Assembly (NCBI GenBank): GCA_029204045.2
Contig: CM055076.1
Span: forward strand, 12,624,069-12,688,068
Reading direction: 5' to 3'
DNA from: Tillandsia leiboldiana
Taxonomy: Eukaryota; Streptophyta; Magnoliopsida; Poales; Bromeliaceae
DNA: 64,000 bases
Shown: in pieces, positions 20,638 through 32,223 of the stretch
Numbering within the stretch: the stretch's first letter is position 1
Layout: every line of letters begins with the position of its first letter
Made by a program: the position numbers and the translations under genes
Notes under the pieces: generated by a model
What the model saw: only the letters and a program-made list of their open reading frames with translations
Databases searched by the model: none
Told to the model about the DNA's origin: nothing

Positions 20638-23056
20638 GTTCTAGGACCCTCTTTGATACTGGAGCAACACACTCGTTCATTTCTCGCGAGTACGTGTTTT
20701 CGCATGACCTCGAGGAACACCTCTCCAATGTCAGTTGACGGTCCAGACCGCGGGTGGACGCTAGAGGCGACTAGTTTGGTAGCCACTTGCCCGATTAAGC
20801 TAGGGCGGCTATTTTGCCCTTGGGATTTAATAGTAATTCCCTTGGAGGAGTACGACGTTGTTTTGGGCATGGACTGGCTCTCAAAGTACCAAGCGCTTAT
20901 CGACTGCGATAAGCGGATGGTACAACTACAAGAACCTAGTTTCCCTAAGAATGCATACCTAGCGTGCAAGAGCATCTCCTTCCCGGCAGTCATCTCCGCG
21001 ACTCGAGCCAGGAGTCTGATGGAGGGTGGGTGTGTAGCCTAGTTGGCATCGGTAGATCTGGTTACCCGACCCTCGACGACACCTTCAGACATCCCGGTGG
21101 TGAAGGACTTTCCCGATGTCTTTCCGACGGAGCTGCCTGGGATACCCCTGAAAGGGAGGTGGTGTTCCCTATTGAACTCTTGCCAGGTACGCAACCTATA
21201 ACAAAGGCACCCTACCGAATGGCCTTCGCGGAGTTGAAAGAGTTAAAGGCGCAACTGGAAGACCTCTTGGACAAGGGGTTTGTCAGGCCGAGTGTGTCAC
21301 CCTGGGGCGCACCAGTGCTTTTCGTACGGAAGAAGGATGGGAGCCTGCGACTCTGTATCGACTACAGAGGAATAAACAAGGGTCACGGTGAAAAATAAGT
21401 ACCCCCTGCCCAGAATCGACGACCTCTTCGACCAACTACGAGGAGCGACGGTGCTTTTCAAAAATTGATCTACAGTCTGGCTACCACCAGCTCCGGGTTC
21501 GGAACGAGGACATTCCGAAGACCGCTTTCCGGACCCGGTATGGCCATTACGAGTTTACGGTCATGCCGTTCGGACTTACGAACGCCCCCCGCAGTCTTTA
21601 TGGACATGATGAACCGGGTCTTCAGACCATTCTTAGATCGGTTCGTGGTGGTCTTCATCGATGATATACTAATCTACTCATCCACCGACGAGGAGCACGA
21701 GGATCACTTACGAACGATTCTTCAAACCCTCAGGGAGCAGAAGCTGTACGCTAAACTCAAAAAGTGTGAGTTCTGGCTACGCGAAGTGGGATTCCTGGGG
21801 CATGTGATCTCGGCAAAGGGAATCGCCGTAGACCCCAAGAAGGTGGAATCGGTGATGGACTGGCAGCCGCCCACAACGGTGACGGAGATCCGCAGTTTCT
21901 TGGGGCTGGCGGGGTATTATAGACGCTTTGTTGAGGGTTTCTCGAAGATTGCGACCCCGCTAAACCGGTTGACCAAGAAAGGAGAAAAGTTTGTATGGAC
22001 GGCCAAATGCCAGGAAAGTTTTGAAGAACTCAAAAGAAGGCTAACCGAGGCACCGATTCTTGTACTACCAACACCCGGTGAGGACTATGAGGTGTACTGC
22101 GACGCTTCAAGAATCGGCCTTGGGGTGTGTTAATGCAGCAGGGGAAAGTAATAGCCTATGCATCTAGGCAACTAAAGGACTACGAAAGAAACTACCCAAC
22201 ACACGACTTAGAGCTGGCTGCGGTGGTCTTCGTCCTGAAGTTATGGAGACACTATCTCTTTGGTGTCCATTGTAACATCTTCTCAGATCACCAAAGTCTT
22301 AAATACCTGTTCACACAAAAGGAACTAAACCTGCGGCAGAGACGGTGGCTCGAATTACTGAAGGATTACGACCTAACGATCCAATACCACCCCGGGAAAG
22401 CAAACGTGGTAGCAGACGCTCTGAGCAGGAAGGGATGACTGGAGGGAGGATCGGTAGGTGCGATAACTGAGCAGAGCAGCTTGATCGCAGAATTTTCTCG
22501 ACTAGGGTTGGAAGTAGTGCCAGCAGGCACGGTTGCGCAACTTCTAACTTTGGTGGTCAAGCCAACCCTACTAGAAAAGATTCGAGAGGAACAGCAGGCG
22601 GACTCGCACTTACAGCCCGTACAAGACAAGATCTCACCGGATCAGGAAGGGGACTTTTCAGTGGAAGGCGATGACACCCTACGGTCCCGCGGGTGAATTC
22701 GTGTGCCGGACACCCCCGGAATTAAAAAGGAAATTCTGCCCAAGACACACAGCGCCCCGTTTGCAGCGCATCTAGGAGGCACAAAGATGTACAGGGACCT
22801 CAAGCAGACCTCCCGGTGGCCCAAGATGAAGAGGAGTGTAACGCAATTTGTAGCTCGTTGCCTGGGGGGTCAACAAATAGGGGCCGAACGTCAACGCCCG
22901 GCGGGGGAAACTGCAATCCCTCCTAGTGCCAGAGAGAAACGAGCGGAGCAGGAGGGGCGCAAAGCCTTTTGGGAGCGCAAGTCAGGCATGCTTGAGCCTT
23001 TCCCCACTTATTGGATTCATGATGTATTTAAGTTTCGGGGACGAAACTTCTTTTAA
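20638..23056 (+). pseudogene. pol: Element C pol: protease, RT, RNase H, truncated integrase
   Basis: Order of parts: retropepsin-like protease with the LFDTGATHSF active site (about 20645-20690) and VLGMDWLSKY (20862-20891); RT from KAPYRMAFAELKELK (about 21210) through LCIDYRGINK, VMPFGL and the catalytic VVFIDDILIYS (about 21647-21680); RNase H with YCDAS, DLELAAVV, FSDHQSLKYLF and NVVADALSR (22090-22437); then the integrase zinc-binding part (22730-22905). In that part the usual CLVCQQ reads CLGGQQ, so one zinc ligand is missing. The integrase core, GPY/F motif and chromodomain are absent; the frame ends in FKFRGRNFF just before the LTR. No gag precedes the protease. Several single-base shifts are probably sequencing errors, because the copy at 29806 has different ones. 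Confidence 0.85.
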
Positions 23057-23067
23057 GGTGTGAGTGA
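23054..23067 (+). promoter_or_regulatory. Purine-rich tract before the 3' LTR of C
   Basis: AAGGTGTGAGTGA follows the conserved GGACGAAACTTCTTTT motif and directly precedes TGTAGCAC. This is the place of the plus-strand primer, although the tract is not a clean purine run. Confidence 0.5.
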
Positions 23068-26000
23068 TGTAGCACTCGAGAAATTCAAGCATGGTTGCGA
23101 GCGAGGAAGCAGATCTAAACCTTAGTGACTTGCATACCGGTGCGCGTATGGCACAGTTTACGGAGCACTATGTCTGCCTTTCGGATCCGAGTCTGATCTC
23201 GAAAATCTGAAATCACTAGTGCGACCGTCTCGTCGAATCGATTGAAAATGATATAAACTAATTGTCGATCCGACGGTCGGATTGTTCAGAAATCAGTAAA
23301 GAAACTTGTGGGCCCACGACTTAAGTCGTGAATAGTAACCTCCTGATTTAATTCCCCACCGAGCGAACGTTAGCCGATTCACTGTCTGGAGTCCGAATCT
23401 AGCGATTCGGGTAGTCGATTTGAATGGCACCGCCATTCTGAGCACAATGGCACTGACGGAATTCGCGTTTAGTGATCCGGGTGCATCGAAGTGCGTGCGT
23501 CATACTGCAACTTACAGAACTTTATGGCCCGAGATTTTATTCGAGCGCTGAATCAAGCAAGCAAATACGCTACTTGATAGGTCTCGACGAGCCGACGTCG
23601 TGGCGAAGTCGGTTTCGCGTTTTGACGAACCGTTCGTCTCGAAATGCGTGAAATACGTCGAAAAAACGGGTATTTTCGCAAAAAGCCCAATATTTTATGT
23701 GTCAAATGCAATGAGGTTATTTGGAGAGGGACCTCTATGCATAAAAGACCTACAGCTATGGACTGAATGGTAATAAACAAGGTGTAGAGGGACCAAAATG
23801 CAAAGAAAGTGGAAAATTCACTAAACTACCCTATACTCTTGTAACGTGGTTGGGGGCAGTTACAACTGCTCCTCCACGTTCCCCACTCCCCTCTGCCACG
23901 ACCTCCATGCCCAGGAACCCTCCCTTTATGGGATGGCCGGAGTGAGAGAGAGAGGGAGAAAAACCTTTAGTTAAGTAAAGGATCACGAAGATCCTTGGGG
24001 ATTGCTGCTAGAGTATCCGGAGGTCTTCTGCATACCCCAGAACTCGAGACAAGGTGATTCGGGTGTGAGCCGTGGCCGCGCGACGCTGACCGGTGTCATC
24101 CATCTTCCCCAACTCCGGCGAGGTAAGCCCTCTTTATTCTTGGAGTTTTAGAGGTCAAGACCTTTGGAAGTGGGCTTTGTAGGTTCTAAGGATGCTCCAC
24201 GCACAGCCCCGAAAATGGGAGCCATCGGTTGGTCGGCGGCCAAGTTGCACAGCCGAGAGCTCCGCCTCGAGCTTTCTTTGCTCCCGGCGACTCTTTGAAA
24301 AGTAAAATGATGGGTTGGGACTGTAGGACCAATAGGTCATCTCTGCAAAGTTTGAGGGTTTTTGGTTGAGTAACTACGCCGCAGTTCAAAACCCTAGTTT
24401 TCGGGTTTTCCACCTCCGGCCGAGCTATGTGCTCCGGCGCCGGCGGGCCTCCCCACCTCCGGACAAGTGGTCGAGGAGCTCCCTGGGGGTGAGAGGAGTC
24501 CACCTATGTACTTGCATGGCACCCATGCAGCTTGGTTGAGGCGCGGCCATGATGGGCTCGAGGTGGGTTCGGGTGCGCTTGCCGGCGCTCCGGTCGTCCC
24601 CCCGGCCGGGGAGTGGACAGGAAGCTTTTTGGGATCAAGTAGATACCATCCATGCTACTGCATGGGCTCCATGCAGCCTTGGTGGAAATCCGCCATTAGA
24701 GGTGGAAGCTCCAAACCCGAGCTTTCTCCACCGTCGCCGCCGCCGTGCCCTGTCGCCGGGCATGGGTTCAGGTAAGCCTATGATGAGTTATAGCACCTGT
24801 TGGTGCAAGTGGATGAGGTCCAGAACCCCTGGATGGGTGGTCACCATTTTCGAAGCAAAGGCTTCATCTTCTCCGATTTCTTTTTCTTGTTTCTCGGCAA
24901 ACCGAGGATGCAAGATGGGCCAGGCTTGAATGGGGAGTTGCTGCAACCTGGAGGATTGCTTCTATCCAAGTTGGGAAGTCCCAGGTGCTCCCTCTGCAGA
25001 AAACAAGCTCGGGCAAGAGCTTGGTTCATTGTTTATGAACTATGCCTACCAACTGTTTGATGAAATGCCTCAATGAAGTTTTGTTTGGAATTTGGCTTCG
25101 AACATTATATGAAAGTTGCTCCATTATATTCCCTGAGCTTGATGCTCACTTTAGATCAAATGTGGTATGTGTGGAATGGTGTGTGGGGGCATTATCAAAT
25201 TGTTAGTAAGCGAGGGACTTGGATCTGTGATCCAGCAACTGCTGGGCTGCAAATGAAGCAAGCCCCAGGGTTTTTAGGTTGCTGTGAGCTTAACCCTAAA
25301 GCAGAATTTGAATTGGATTATTAAAGGTCAAGTTATAGGTTAACCAACCCTTAAAAGAATAGTTTAGCCCAAACACTGTTCCGGGGGGTTTGCGAAGCCG
25401 CGACAGTGAGCTCCTAGCTAATTTGGGGTCACTGGACGCGATGCTCGCGTCGGATTTCGGTTGGGTGAGCCGAAGAAACAAAATGCATTTGAGCTATGTT
25501 AGAGAGGTATATTATGGCCCGAAGTTTTCCTCGGGTACCGTGCTGCTGCAAATGGTGAGCACGGTGTTCACGGGTCGAGTGTCACTTACTGGAGGTGACG
25601 GTTCGTAAAAATAATATCCCAGTTAAGAGAACGAGCAAAAACGGCTCTTATTTCATTGTAAAAGTGCAATGGGGTAAACCCTAGGGGTCTAACTGCAATT
25701 GTAGCCTCATGGGCTGTTTTGGGTTGTACGCCCATGATCTCTAAAACCTTCGAGGGAGATCCAATGGCTTTCGTTGAGCGGAAATCGGATTTCCGGAAAG
25801 TTCCGGCAAAATCCCGGGACTTCGGCGTAGTTTGCCGTATAGCTTGCACACACATGAGTAGTAGATGGATACGAGAGAGAGTCTATTATTGACTTGTATT
25901 TATTATTCAGGTACTAGCAGTCAGCCGCTAGCCAGCGAGACTCCCAGCGGATTTCGGGATCGCTTGTGTTGAGGTGGGTTTACGGTCGAGGCTGAGTACT

Positions 26001-27319
26001 GTGTTGGTAATCCAAAAGGGACTTTTTATTATTATTAATCGGTACTAACGCTGATGGCTTCTATGATGTACTACCTTACCCGTGACATGGTGACATGGTT
26101 ACTTGGTTACTTGGTTACTTGGTTACTTGGTTACTTATGCTCGAGTTGCGACACGCGCACCCGCGGTTTGGCCACCGCAAAGGGTGCTCTTTTCCGGAAA
26201 GGCGGTCTTTGACCCGTGTTACCCCACGAGGTGACGTAGTGGGGGGCCCCTGACCGCTGGGGGGGCTGAGGCAGCGAGGTGCGAGCAGTGGGACTACCGG
26301 GATTGGATCCCTTTTGTAGTCAGGTGTGAGACCGCCGGATTGGATCCCGATGTGGTCAGGTGTTACCCACGAGGTGACGTAGTGGGAGGCCCCTTATTAG
26401 TTGTGGGGCTTGAGGCAGCGATGTGCGAGCTGTGGGACCGCCGGGATTGGATCCCGACGCGGTCAGGTGTTACAGGTGTTACCGGGTTACAGTGTTACAG
26501 GTGGTACAGGTGGTTGCGAGTTACCGTTGCGTGTAGAACGGTTGTTCTGGCTAGACTTACTGTTGTGGCTGGTATTACTTTACTGCTTTAGTACTACTTT
26601 TTGATGAGGTGTCGCTGACTACCCACTCTGTGACAGGTACCTCCAGGGGGTAGAGGTAGCGACGGTGAGGCCGAGTTGTAGCAGTCGATCTGAGGGAGCC
26701 CTAGTATGCTGTTTTATTTACCTTCTCTGCATTTCATTCGGTATTGTAGGTTACTGTGTGTTCTCGATACCCTTGTGGGGTCGTGTGGATGTTGAGTATT
26801 TTCTTTCTACTTATGCACTACTATTTCCGTTATTGTTCCCGTTTGGCCGTTTTCAAAGCACATGACTAGAAAAGAAAAGAACTTCGAAAACTATCTTTTA
26901 AAATCTGGGTCGTGTGGACCTGTTTTCCAAACCCTGTGGATTTATGGCATCTTTTCAAACTGTCTTCAAAACCTTGGGTCGTGTGGACCTGCCTTTAAAA
27001 CTGTGAGTTTATCCTTCAACTTGATTGGCCACGGGTATTGTTTAGTCTTCATGCACCGTACTACTTCGAACTGTTGTGATTAAATGGGAAAATGATCGCT
27101 CATGATCGACTATTGTAACAGCCGCGACGCCGTGCATATACAGAGGAGACTCTGCCCGATTTCGAGTAAATCTGTATATGTGGCGGGTCTGGGCACGCGC
27201 CGGGGAAGGAGGTTTCTAAACAAAAAAAAAATTCGTACGCACTTTACGCGTACTTCGTACGCACTTTACGCGTACTTTTGAAGTATCGTTTCAGCTAAAA
27301 TAAACCCCCGGGCGTGACA
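23068..27319 (+). mobile_element. 3' LTR of element C (first assembled copy)
   Basis: It begins TGTAGCACTCGAG and ends CCCCGGGCGTGACA, followed by TGTTG (27320-27324), the same five bases that precede the 5' LTR. It is about 40 bp shorter than the 5' LTR, mostly through missing single bases in homopolymers. The density of these rises towards the gap. Confidence 0.88.
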
Positions 27320-27814
27320 TGTTGCCACGGCAGACGACTTCAACACTTCTCTCCCTTTCCTCGCCGGTGTGCTGAAATTTTCGAACAGAACGAAAACTTC
27401 GAAAGACTGCTCCAGAAATGGAGACGGTGCCCGAACCTGTTCTTGTTTGATTGGGCAAGGGCATTGGTGCTTTCGAAATGTTCGGACTTTTTCGTTAATT
27501 TCATCGTTTTCTAAATTGAGAGTTGTGGTTGACGACTTTCCGGCTGGTGGGGCCTTTACCCTTCTTGTTGGTTGTGTTGGCGTAGTACGTGTAGTTTTGG
27601 ACGAGTAGAGTTGGTCGTTCTTCCTTGTCCTCTGTCCTTTGGAACTTCTGAGTTTTTCAGCTTTCGGACTCCTGGCCGTGTGGAACTCGCTTCGCGGAGT
27701 GTGCGTAGCGACTGGGAGATGGAGACGGTGTTGATGGATACTTACTTGTGGCTTCGGAACTCCCCTTTTGGGCTGTGTTAGTTTCGAGACGAAACTTCTT
27801 TTAGTGGGGGAGAG
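27320..27814 (+). mobile_element. Element A internal 3' end (first assembled copy)
   Basis: The sequence starts with the C target duplication TGTTG and matches 36504-37004. It has no recognisable coding domain. It ends with the family motif TTCGAGACGAAACTTCTTTT and a purine tract AGTGGGGGAGAG (27803-27814). Confidence 0.8.
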
Positions 27815-28457
27815 GTGGTCCCGGAATCCCCCGCGTAGAGTTTGCTGGTTGTTGGGCAGCTTTTGGTGGCCGTTGGGGAGTATTTGTTCGCTTGTCGGCC
27901 CGAGAATGGATTGTGGTGCAATTTGAGTTTTATTTGCATTAATGGGGCCTGCGTGATGTGTCGGTGGTGTTTGTGCACAATTTGGACACAAGTGTTGGAC
28001 CTTGGGCTTAAAAGAGTTCCCGTGAAAATTGGAGGACCCGTCGAGTGTTGGGTAGTTTTCGCGCGATTCAGATGTCAATTTGGACTCCGGCGAAGTTTGG
28101 ATAAAAGATTACCCTCCGGTGCCTTCGGGAATTTTAGAGTTGCAATTTGGCAAATCGGACTTCAGAATGGGCCCGGCGCGGAAATCGGATCAAGTTGGCT
28201 ATCCGGGCACTCCGCAATTTTTGGATCAGAATTTGGAAAAATGGACATCGTTTTTGGATTCAGCGCGCGAAATCGCTAGGAATGGACTATTTACTTGTTT
28301 GGTTTGGCCGCGGTTGAGTTGCGCGTTTTTCGAGGCATCGCGGCGCGTTTTTCGAGGGTGGCCGGATCCGAGGTGGCGCGCGGCTCGAGGCGGCGTACGG
28401 ACGCGGGAAATGCGCGCGTCTGGCGCGCATTGGGAATGCGCTCCTGCTCGGGTGACG
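27815..28457 (+). mobile_element. Element A 3' LTR, partial copy ending at the gap
   Basis: It matches the first ~660 bp of 37005-40595 with many single-base losses, and the LTR start itself is damaged (GTGGTCCCGG in place of TGTGAGGTCCCGG). It stops at the N run at the position equivalent to 37669. Confidence 0.8.
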
Positions 28458-28557
28458 NNNNNNNNNNNNNNNNNNNNNNNNNNNNNNNNNNNNNNNNNNN
28501 NNNNNNNNNNNNNNNNNNNNNNNNNNNNNNNNNNNNNNNNNNNNNNNNNNNNNNNNN
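28458..28557. other. Assembly gap of exactly 100 N
   Basis: The run has exactly 100 undetermined bases, the conventional placeholder for a gap of unknown size. The sequence to its right restarts inside LTR C, at the equivalent of 19365. Confidence 0.98.
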
Positions 28558-29581
28558 CGGGATTGGATCCCGTTGTAGTCAGGTGTGAGGACCCGCCGGG
28601 ATTGGATCCCGATGTCGGGTCAGTGTTGTACCCCACGAGGGTGACGTAGTGGGAGGCCCTTATTCGTTGTGGGATTGAGGGCAGCGATGTGCGAGCCTGT
28701 GGGACCGCCGGGATGCGAATCCGACTGCGGGCAGGTGTGACAGGTTTCCGGGGTTAAAGGGTACAGGTCGGTAAGGTTGTGCGGTTACCGTTTCGGGTAG
28801 ACGGTTGTTCTGGCTAGATTATGTGTGGCTGGTATCCTTATGCCCCTTTAGTTACTATTTTGATGATAGGTCGCGTGACTACCCACTCTGTGACAGGTAC
28901 CATCAGGGGGTAGAGGTAAGCGACGGGAGGCCGAGTTGGTAGCAGTCGATCTGAGGGAGCCCTAGTATGCTGTTTTATTACTTCTCTGCATTTCTTCGGT
29001 ATTGTAGGTTACTGTGTGGTTCTCGATACCCTTGTGGGGTCGTGTGGATGTTGAGTATTTTCTTCTACTTATGCACTACTATTTCCGTTATTGTTCCCGT
29101 TTGGCCGTTTTCAAGCACATGACTAGAAAAGAAAGAACTTCGAAAACTATCTTTAAAATCTGGGTCGTGTGACCTGTTTTCCAAACCCTGTGGATTTATG
29201 GCATCTTTTCAAACTGTCTTCAAAACCTTGGGTCGTGTGGACCTGCCTTTTAAAACTGTGAGTTTATCCTTTCAACTTGATTGGCCACGGGTATTGTTTA
29301 GTCTTCATGCACCGTACTACTTCGAACTGTTGTGATTAAATGGGAAAATGATCGCTCATGATCGACTATTGTAACAGCCGCGACGCCGTGCATATCCAGA
29401 GGAGACTCTGCCCGTTTTCGAGTAATCTGTATATGTGGCGGTCTGGGCACCGCGCCGGGGAAGGAGGTTTCTAAACAAAAAAAAAAAAAAATTTCGTACG
29501 CACTTTACGCGTACTTCGTACGCACTTTACGCGTACTTTGAAGTATCGTTTCAGCTAAAATAAAACCCCCGGGGCGTGACA
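28558..29581 (+). mobile_element. Partial LTR C right of the gap
   Basis: It matches the last ~1040 bp of the 5' LTR of C (19365-20403) and is followed by the primer site, so it is a 5' LTR. The first few hundred bases carry many indels, as expected of a low-quality contig end. Confidence 0.85.
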
Positions 29582-32223
29582 GATTTAGATGGTATCAGAG
29601 ACTTTGCTTTAATCACAACAGTGACGGCCCAACATCCACCGAGATATCACACTAACTACGAATAAATGAAATGTGCAGGGTTTAAGGGCTAAGACGTGAG
29701 AGATCGGGGAGGGGATTGTAGATGTTTCTTTTCTCTCTCGATTTGACGATGATTCATCTAGCAGAGATGAGTGCTAAGCTTTTGTTGGTATAACTTCCAT
29801 TTAAATTCACGTTCTAGGACCCTCTTTGATACTGGAGCAACACACTCGTTCATTTCTTGCGAGTACGTGTTTTCGCATGACCTCGAGGAAACACCTCTCC
29901 AATGTCAGTTGACGGTCCAGACCGCGGGTGGGACGCTAGAGGCGACTAGTTTGGTAGCCACTTGCCCGATTAAGCTAGGGCGGCTATTTTGCCCTTGGGA
30001 TTAATAGTAATTCCCTTGGAGGAGTACGACGTTGTTTTGGGGCATGGACTGGCTCTCAAAGTACCAAGCGCTTATCGACTGCGATAAGCGGATGGTACAA
30101 CTACAAGAACCCTAGTTTCCCTAAGAATGCATACCTAGCGTGCAAGAGCATCTCCTTCCGGCAGTCATCTCCGCGACTCGAGCAGAGGAGTCCTGATGGA
30201 GGGTGGGTGTGTAGCCTAGTTGGCATCGGTAGATCTGGTTACCCGACCTCGACGACACCTTCAGACATCCCGGTGGTGAAGGACTTTCCCGATGTCTTTC
30301 CGACGGAGCTGCCTGGGATACCCTGAAAGGGAGGTGGTGTTCCCTATTGAACTCTTGCCAGGTACGCAACCTATAACAAAGGCACCCTACCGAATGGCCT
30401 TCGCGGAGTTGAAAGAGTTAAAGGCGCAACTGGAAGACCTCTTGGACAAGGGGTTTGTCAGGCCGAGTGTGTCACCCTGGGGCGGCACCAGTGCTTTTCG
30501 TACGGAAGAAGGAGGGAGCCTGCGACTCTGTATCGACTACAGAGGAATAAAAAGGTCACGGTGAAAAATAAGTAGTCCCCCTGCCCAGAATCGACGACCT
30601 CTTCGACCAACTACGAGGAGCGACGGTCTTTTCAAAAATTGATCTACAGTCTGGCTACCACCAGCTCCGGGTTCGGAACGAGGACATTCCGAAGACCGCT
30701 TTCCGGACCCGGTATGGCCATTACGAGTTTACGGTCATGCCGTTCGGACTTACGAACGCCCCCGCAGTCTTTATGACATGATGAACCGGGTCTCAGACCT
30801 TCTTAGATCGGTTCGTGGTGGTCTTCATCGATGATATACTAATCTACTCATCCCCGACGAGGAGCACGAGGATCACTTACGAACGATTCTTCAACCCTCA
30901 GGGAGCAGAAGCTGTACGCTAAACTCAAAAAGTGTGAGTTCTGGCTACGCGAAGGGGATTCCTGGGGCATGTGATCTCGGCAAAGGGAATCGCCGTAGAC
31001 CCAAGAAGGTGGAATCGGTGATGGACTGGCAGCCGCCCACAACGGTGACGGAGATCCGCAGTTTCTTGGGGCTGGCGGGGTATTATAGACGCTTTGTTGA
31101 GGGTTTCCGAAGATTGCGACCCGCTAACCGGTTGACCAAGAAAGGAGAAAAGTTTGTATGGACGGCCAAATGCCAGGAAAGTTTTGAAGAACTCAAAAGA
31201 AGGCTAACCGAGGCACCGATTCTTGTACTACCAACACCCGGTGAGACTATGAGGTGTACTGCGACGCTTCAAGAATCGGCCTTGGGGGTGTGTTAATGCA
31301 GCAGGGGAAAGTAATAGCCTATGCATCTAGGCAACTAAAGGACTACGAAAGAAACTACCCAACACACGACTTAGAGCTGGCTGCGGTGGTCTTCGTCCTG
31401 AAGTTATGAGACACTATCTCTTTGGTGTCCATTGTAACATCTTCTCAGATCACCAAAGTCTTAAATACCTGTTCACACAAAGGAACTAAACCTGCGGCAG
31501 AGACGGTGGCTCGAATTACTGAAGGATTACGACCTAACGATCCAATACCACCCGGGAAAGCAAACGTGGTAGCAGACGCTCTGAGCAGGAAGGGATGACT
31601 GGAGGGAGGATCGGTAGGTGCGATAACTGAGCAGAGCAGCTTGATCGCAGAATTTTCTCGACTAGGGTTGGAAGTAGTGCCAGCAGGCACGGTTTGCGCA
31701 ACTTCTAACTTTGGTGGTCAAGCCAACCCTACTAGAAAAGATTCGAGAGGAACAGCAGGCGGACTCGCACTTACAGCCGTACAAGACAAGATCTCACCGG
31801 ATCAGGAAGGGGACTTTTCAGTGGAAGGCGATGACACCCTACGGTCCCGCGGGTGAATTCGTGTGCCGGACACCCCCGGAATTAAAAAAGGAAATTCTGC
31901 CCAAGACACACAGCGCCCGTTGCAGCGCATCTAGGAGGCACAAAGATGTACAGGGACCTCAAGCAGACCTCCCGGTGGCCCAAGATGAAGAGGAGTGTAA
32001 CGCAATTTGTAGCTGTTGCCTGGGGGGTCAACAAATAGGGGCCGAACGTCAACGCCCGGCGGGGAAACTGCAATCCCTCCTAGTGCTAGAGAGAAACGAG
32101 CGGAGCAGGAGGGGCGCAAAGCCTTTGGGAGCGCAAGTCAGGCATGCTTGAGCCTTTCCCCACTTATTGGATTCATGATGTATTTAAGTTTCGGGGACGA
32201 AACTTCTTTTAAGGTGTGAGTGA
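29582..32223 (+). pseudogene. pol: Element C internal region, second assembled copy
   Basis: The content and order match 20404-23067: protease at about 29800-30050, RT at about 30390-31110 with the FIDD motif near 30825, RNase H at about 31240-31600 and a truncated integrase at about 31890-32090 with the same CLGGQQ change. Frame breaks fall at other places than in the first copy: GGAAACACC is complete here and short by one A in the first copy, while GGGATTAATAG here is short by one T. The shared zinc-ligand loss and missing integrase core are therefore real, and most shifts are not. Confidence 0.82.

Larger units (their letters stand above)
16112..27319 (+). mobile_element. Ty3/gypsy element C with 4.3-kb LTRs and partial pol, nested in A
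   Basis: LTRs are at 16112-20403 and 23068-27319, with a primer site at 20412 and TGTTG flanking on both sides (16107-16111, 27320-27324). The internal region of about 2.66 kb encodes protease, reverse transcriptase, RNase H and the start of integrase, but no gag, integrase core or chromodomain. Sequence similarity to element D in pol, in the LTR hairpin and in the GGCACCGG-type LTR text shows the two are related. A second, partial copy lies at 28558-36503 across the gap and is probably the same element assembled twice. Confidence 0.9.
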
